From Diphasiastrum complanatum (Eukaryota; Streptophyta; Lycopodiopsida; Lycopodiales; Lycopodiaceae): a stretch of 64,000 nt of DNA. The DNA lies in contig CM055098.1 in assembly GCA_029204225.1 (NCBI GenBank), positions 20,280,685-20,344,684 of the forward strand, given 5' to 3'. Of this stretch, positions 58,558 through 64,000 are shown in pieces; the stretch's first letter is position 1, and each line of letters opens with the position of its first letter. The position numbers and the translations under genes are program-made. The notes under the pieces are model-generated. The model was given only the letters and a program-made list of their open reading frames with translations, made no database searches and was not told where the DNA came from.

Positions 58558-58967
58558 CTAATATCCAAATAAATGTGAGTAGTAAAAAAATGCTTGCATG
58601 TTCCTCCATCTTTGTCCTTTTTTTTCCACCATTAAACTCCATGAATGAGCCTCATCTCCATCTTGCCACAAGATGCCATCATCACTTGATGACTTGATCA
58701 TGAATGAGTAATATATTGAGCCTCCATTAGCTTCATTTCCATCAGCAAAACCATCCAAGAATGCTAGTACTTCTCCAACATCAAAATGATGCTCACCAAT
58801 GTAGCTAGTTGGACCATATCTTGACAATTTGCACACATCCACATGAAATTGCTCAAACATGAGATAGAACAAGTAAAGTAAACTTGAACAAAACTCCCTT
58901 GCTGCTCATTTGACCTTACTTGAGTCTTCAAACACCTACAAAAACATATCCAAAACATCTTTGCCAA
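58558..58967 (-). other. Unrecognised minus-strand open stretch
   Basis: The frame from 58872 to 58558 encodes 104 residues (MFYLMFEQFHVDVCKL ..., then GEVLAFLDGFADGNEANGG) and the stretch to its right stays partly open. It lies outside the AT-rich array at 58190-58430 and reads toward it, as a transposase C-terminus would read toward the end of its element. That is speculation. No domain was recognised. Confidence 0.3.
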
Positions 58968-59039
58968 TTGGCTCTCCTTTGATTCTCTTGACTAACTCCA
59001 AATTGCCACTTTCCCTTTTGTGTTGTTGAAGCCCTTTGA

Positions 59040-60728
59040 GATCAACCTCTTGATCTTCCACTTGACCATCAAAGTCATTTTCTAAGACCTCTTTCCAAAT
59101 CCATTAATTGCTTGAAAACCACGGAAACCACCATCTACTTGCATAGCATCATCTACACAAGAAGATTCACCAAAACATGTGAGAAAAGCAAAATGAGTCA
59201 CTTCCACTTGCTTACCCTTTCTATCATATGTGAGCCTTGAAGATGTTTGTCTTTCCCTTGATGTTCTCCTTGGCTTTTGACTTGATGAAGGTCCTTCATC
59301 ATCACCATCTAAAGTAGGATCCATAACATCAACATCAAGATTGTTAGATCCATCCACACCATCATTACTTGAAGACACTTTTGAAACGTTTCCCTCATCG
59401 AAAATGAAATCTCTACCAATAATCACCTTATTAGTAGTAGGAATGTAAACCTTGTAGGCTTTACTCACCTCATTATATCCAACAAATATGGATCCTTCTT
59501 TGTCCTATCATCAAGAGTTATATTGAAATAGCAAGCGCATCCAAAAGGTCTAAAAACCTTGACACTTGGCCTCCTCTTGAATAGCATCTCAAAAGGTGTT
59601 CTTCCATCCAATATAGCCCTAGGCCACCTATTGCATATAAAGTTAGTACACAACAAGGATTGATCCCAAAATGGTTTAGGAAGATTGGCACCTCCCCTCA
59701 TGGCTTTGGCACCTTCACATAATGTCCTATTCTTTCTCTTGGCCACTCCATTTTGTTGAGGTGTCCTTGGAGTTGTGTACTCCCTCTTGACCCCATGCTC
59801 ATCACAAAAGGCCTTGAGCTTGGTTGAGATATGTTCACCACCATTGTCACTCCTCAAGAACTTGATACTTGTGGAAAAATGGTTCTCCCTTGCATTCTTG
59901 AGCTTCACAAAGACATCATACACTTCATATTTTCTCTTCAATAGATATACCCAACAATATCTACTAAAATCATCAATACTCCACTATTGCTAATTATATT
60001 AAATCCATGAATATTCGAATGTACAACTTGAAAAGGCTTTGTAGATCTAGATGTAGATCTAGTATAAGGTAGTATATGTGACTTTGACAAAGCACAACAA
60101 TCACAAACATGACTGATGCTAGTTAAGGAACTTGGAAGGCCAATCACAACTTGCTTTCTAGCCATTACCTCCAATGCTTTGAAGTTGAGATGCCCCATCC
60201 TCTTATGACAAACCTCTTGCATGGATATTTGCTCACATGCCACACATCCAACTTGGTTAGCAATAACACAAGCATCTAGTTTGAATAACTTCTCTTGTCT
60301 TTTACCTTGCAATCAAGACATCTTCTTTATAATCATACAAGCATCTCCATCAAACTCCACTTTAAGACCTTTGCTTAGCAATTGACTCACACTAAGTAGG
60401 TTCTTAGTAACAAAGGGAATGAACAAAACATCCTTCAAATGAACATTCCTATTTGTAGAGAGAGTGCCAATCCCTTTGATTGCACACTCACCATCATTGG
60501 ATCACCTTCTTGTCATCTCCATATGCCAATAAATAAGTGAAATACCCCTTGTTAAAATTCATGTGTGAGCTTGCCCCACTATCAATTCACCATGGATCAA
60601 GATCTCCAACAATAGAACTCAAACATGAAGACATCACAAAAGCATCATCATTTGTGTTTTGAGCATCAACACCATCCTCATCAAGAGTTAGATTACCTTG
60701 CTTGTCTCCTTGATCTCTCTTCTTTCAG
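59040..60728 (-). pseudogene. Copia fragment of the element B family (element D)
   Basis: Minus strand, 60728 to 59040: the end of gag (DKQGNLTLDEDG), protease IDSGASSHMNFNK, pre-integrase VCHKRMGHLNFKALEV, LVHSN-type Asp region, LRSDNGGEHIS, then TPQQNGVAKRKNRTLCE (Glu present as AK-RKN variant) and FGCACYFNITL. The linker SSSQKPRRTSRERQTSSRLTY follows, to 59082. Frameshifts near 59467, 59940 and 60312 and several stops break it. Its linker extends about 35 residues beyond the point where element B is truncated. No LTR was found. Confidence 0.88.
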
Positions 60729-62116
60729 GTCCATGCCTCATTAATGAGGTTTGTTTCCCTCCATAACAAAAACCCTACTATTAATGTGGACTAGATTCAA
60801 TGAACAAGACATCAAATTTGAATCATCCAAACTCGACTTCCTACTTTTCCCTCGCTTTTTAAAAGTGGTAATTCCAATGATTTTAGACTAATATAATTTT
60901 GAAAAGTGAAACTCTAAGTCATATGAAAATTGGCCTCAATTGCCAAATAAACAAATATGTCCAAAATATCAAACTAGTTGCTAATTTCTCACATGGTCAT
61001 ACATCAGTATTGGTACCAAAAGATCTTCATGGTACCTGATTCAGAGTAGCCAGCCCTCTTCATCAAGGAATATCCAGATGTTATGACAAGAGGCGACTAT
61101 AAACTGCCAAACAAGTTCTATGAGCTCCTCAAGCTTACACCAACCACCTAATTGCCCTTCTGCGTCCTCAACCAGAATGGCAAAAGGCGGTGCTCATGCG
61201 CAGCCCCAAGCTGATCAAGGAATATCTCCAATCTCCAGCGGGAATAAGGGCAGATCCTGCATATCATCCGATGTCCAGGAGAAAAGCATGAAATGACATT
61301 GAAGACTCCGAGCATCGGGGCCTACAATTGGCCGATAATAAAATATGAATAGGATTGGAAAATCATGATCCACTTTACCAGGGCCCTCAACCAGTTCGTG
61401 ACATACGGGGCTAACTCACTAGAACCGATTGTTCTAGAAGCCTATTATAATGTGGAGACTCTTCTTACCATCACAAATGTAGATACCAGATGAGATATGT
61501 GCTTCAGAGAATTCTGTTTCAATCCAAACATCTTTCGTCAATATAGCGAGGTTGGAACGATAGTATATGAGATGATTCATGGGAAATATGCACCCGACAT
61601 TTGGCCCAATCTGCTCGCAATCCATAATGCGAAGCTCATTGTGGTCATGTTTCATCCGTGTTATCACTACGACCCATCGTCAAACCTGAGATGCGGAAGA
61701 CAAGAGGGCAAATAGCTAGAACAGTCTAAATGATGTACTTATCTATCATCTGTATCCTCCATTGAAAACAAAAAATTATTTGATGAAAAGAAAAAGCAAA
61801 GAAAAAGAAGTCCCACAAAAAGAATCAAAGGACTCACTTTTATTTTCTTGTTTTTCACCATTGGTTTCATTTTCTCTTTCTTATTATCCTTTTATTTTCT
61901 CAATCTATTTATATATACACTTTCTCTTTTTTTCTCCCTTCTATAGCTAATTATTGTCACCCAAAAAAATTTCCTCACTTTTCATCGCTTCTCACGACCC
62001 TCTCTCCTCTATACCCCTTTCAACTTTCTTCGCAGCCATTTCACATTGTTATGCATGCCAACGCCAAAGACATACGTAGGTGCCAAGGGACTGTCACCAA
62101 ATTCACAGTGGGGGCA
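60729..62116. other. Decayed sequence left of a probable gypsy-type LTR
   Basis: Plus-strand frames at 61080-61715 are open in pieces (for example FNPNIFRQYSEVGTIVYEM) but were not recognised. 61770-61950 is A-rich then T-rich low-complexity sequence. ACAGTGGGGGCA at 62105-62116 looks like a polypurine tract. Confidence 0.4.
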
Positions 62117-62500
62117 TGTTAGAAGATTACCGTGAAGATTTTTCTAACTGATTCCGGCTACCAAAAGAGTATAACGAATATCAAGCAACAGAGTCAAGCC
62201 ACCGAATTACAATGAAGAGCATTAACAAATCACAGATAAAGACGTTCCATAATCTATATGTACTGAGAATGCCAATGCCAGAGAAGTCGACAAGTAGCAA
62301 ACCGACTAATGAGCAGAAACAAAGCCCAGCGCCTCACCACCATATTTCATGGCGACAAGAATAAAAACATGGTCGAATCGGCATAAAGACTTGGATCTAC
62401 CTGGAATGTAATGTCAGACACCCATAGAAGGTGCCTTGTATTTGTAAGCCTATGGCGTGAGAATTAGAGGTAGATCAATGCTCTAATGGGCCTAAAGTGA
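62117..62500 (+). repeat. Probable LTR start (right end unknown)
   Basis: TGTTAGAAGATTACCG follows a G-rich tract (GTGGGGGCA), the layout of PPT plus 3' LTR in Ty3/gypsy elements. A matching second LTR is not in the window and the right end is an estimate. Confidence 0.4.
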
Positions 62501-62989
62501 AAAATGACCCAAGGGGATTTTGGCATTTTGTGAGTAAATCATCTGCGAGTTTTGCGAATTTAGTGTTTTTAAATTACGTCAGATAGCACATGGCATGCTA
62601 TATTGTTTTTAGATTTTTAAAATTTATTCTACTTCACTTTTTGGTGTGAAATCTATTTGTATACTTCATTATCATGTTGTTTATTTTCTTACTAGCTAAA
62701 AGATATGTCTGCAAATCATGTTGTCTACAAATTGTACATAGTATGCTATATCATTGAGAACACAGAAAACTTAATCACTTTAATTTTACAGTTATCAAGC
62801 TAAAACATTTTTGACAACTGCCAAGGATTGATGTACAACCATACATTAGAAGACATGATGCTATGTGGCCAAGCCTATGATAGGTATCATAAAATCAACA
62901 TTGGTAAAAAAAAAATATGTTTAGATGGAGGCTATAAATACCTTAACTATTAAGCTTATGTTGAGATGATGATATAAAAAAATATTTTT

Positions 62990-63375
62990 ATTTTTTTAAT
63001 AAATTTGATTAAGCAATGTATTGTACATGAAAAATGGAGCATTTTTGCTTTTTGGATCATCTCAATTTGAGCAATATTAAGAAAGTTATCGCCATTCAAA
63101 GTTTTTTAAAAGCTATTTTTTTTTCTTGGAGCTTGAAAAGGGTAGCACACCGGCGTGCTACCAATTTAAGCTTTTAGTCTTGAACTGAAATTGATAGCAC
63201 GCCAGCATGCTACCCCTTTTAGGTTCTAAGGGAAAAATATTTTCTAGTCTAAATAAGGTTGAACTGACATAACTTCCTTACTATTGCTCGGATTGAGATG
63301 GTCCAAAAAGCAAAAGTGCTCCATTTTTTTATGTAGAATCCATTAAAACAAATAATGAGAACCAAGTTTATGGAT
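62990..63375. repeat. Long foldback (inverted-repeat) element
   Basis: The left arm (62990-63180) pairs with the right arm (63185-63375). GGAGCATTTTTGCTTTTTGG at 63036 corresponds to CCAAAAAGCAAAAGTGCTCC at 63302, and AAAAGGGTAGCACACCGGCG at 63135 to GCCAGCATGCTACCCCTTTT at 63202. Each arm contains its own small palindrome (GGTAGCAC...GTGCTACC). The loop is only a few bases. It could be a MITE or a hairpin RNA source. Confidence 0.88.
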
Positions 63376-64000
63376 TCTATTGTTTTCATGTGAGGATTCA
63401 GATTTGAATATATAATCCTCCAGTATTATATGCTAAACTGTAGACCTTGGGTGAACTGCTGTTGTACCTATTCTTTAGTGATATGTTGTTGGAAACCAGA
63501 GACTTGTTAGAGTATATTATCCTTGTATGTGTGAATACATGTCCCCTAAAAAATCAATTGATCTCCTCTTGCCATTGTTTACAAAAACAGGAAGTAGAAT
63601 TGATTGGGATAGGAATGACCTGCATAACCCTGGTGTGAATCTGTGAAAAATCTATGTCAAGACATGTTGTCTTCTTCATTCTTGTTTGAATGACAGTGAA
63701 ATAGATTTGAAAAGCAAGACATGCTTTCCGACTTGTGGTTGAAGTTAGCTGTCAGTTTTTTAAGCTAAGTCACCTGTGGATCAAATAACTTGTTGTTAAT
63801 TACCAAGAAACTGTTGATGGCTATCTGTGCTTCTGGCTGCAGAATGAACAAGGAAGTTCAACCTATGCCTTTCTTACTCCAGTTTACATCTTCTAGAAGC
63901 TTACTCACACATGTGAATGGTATCTTGTCATGTGTGAGTAATAACTCATTCACATGGAAGTCCAATCTATTTACATAAAGTTTGACCAATCTGACCATTT
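63376..64000. other. Right end of the window, nothing recognised
   Basis: Short frames only. A CACACATGTGAA / CATGTGTGAG inverted pair occurs at 63904-63938. Confidence 0.4.

Noticed and set aside
1-64000. Bacterial features such as CRISPR arrays, operons, ribosome binding sites or phage genes
   Set aside because: Spliceosomal introns, plant retroelements and hAT transposons show a plant nuclear genome. The tandem repeats lack the repeat-spacer layout of CRISPR arrays.

Overview
The window is nuclear DNA from a land plant with a large, repeat-rich genome. It holds one recognisable host gene, on the + strand at about 26.9-41.0 kb. This is a plant inositol-phosphorylceramide synthase (IPCS), split into ten visible exons covering 283 codons plus stop, with GT-AG junctions that keep the frame throughout. 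Its first coding exon or exons are not visible. One of its introns is 10.8 kb long and carries a 3.5-kb DNA transposon. Long introns, sparse genes and many decayed retroelements suggest a gymnosperm or another large-genome seed plant. That placement is inference; no sequence here fixes the species.

Almost everything else is mobile DNA. 0-10 kb: old sequence interrupted by a complete Ty1/copia element on the minus strand (2111-7607, TSD GCATG) whose integrase core is deleted. 10.7-13.4 kb: two short hAT-like nonautonomous elements, one with a 227-bp tandem repeat and one with G/C-rich hairpins. 14.4-21.3 kb: a dispersed repeat, a truncated copia element with its 5' LTR, a LINE 3' fragment, small tandem duplications and a scrambled, partly inverted copia element. 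22.9-23.4 kb: a hAT-type MITE with a perfect 8-bp TSD. 25.2-26.0 kb: a hAT transposase remnant with an internal duplication.

26.9-41.0 kb: the IPCS gene. Its long intron holds a hAT element of nearly full coding length (29794-33321), a copia-type solo or 3' LTR, a Ty3/gypsy gag fragment and a LINE reverse-transcriptase fragment. 43.1-58.4 kb: AT-rich repeat arrays in opposite orientation flank a nested copia cluster. In the cluster, element A is interrupted by element B, and B is interrupted by element C. Element C (49575-55887) is complete and apparently intact, with a 1326-codon gag-pol ORF, near-identical 862-bp LTRs and a perfect TSD. 57-60.7 kb: two minus-strand copia fragments. 62-63.4 kb: a probable LTR start and a long foldback element.

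Two observations stand out. Four hAT-like elements share one layout: short TIRs beginning with C (mostly CA), 8-bp TSDs where readable, and clusters of a short palindromic word near both ends, a different word in each element. The LTRs of the young copia element carry repeated CACACGTGTG palindromes (G-box core), with another copy in its leader.
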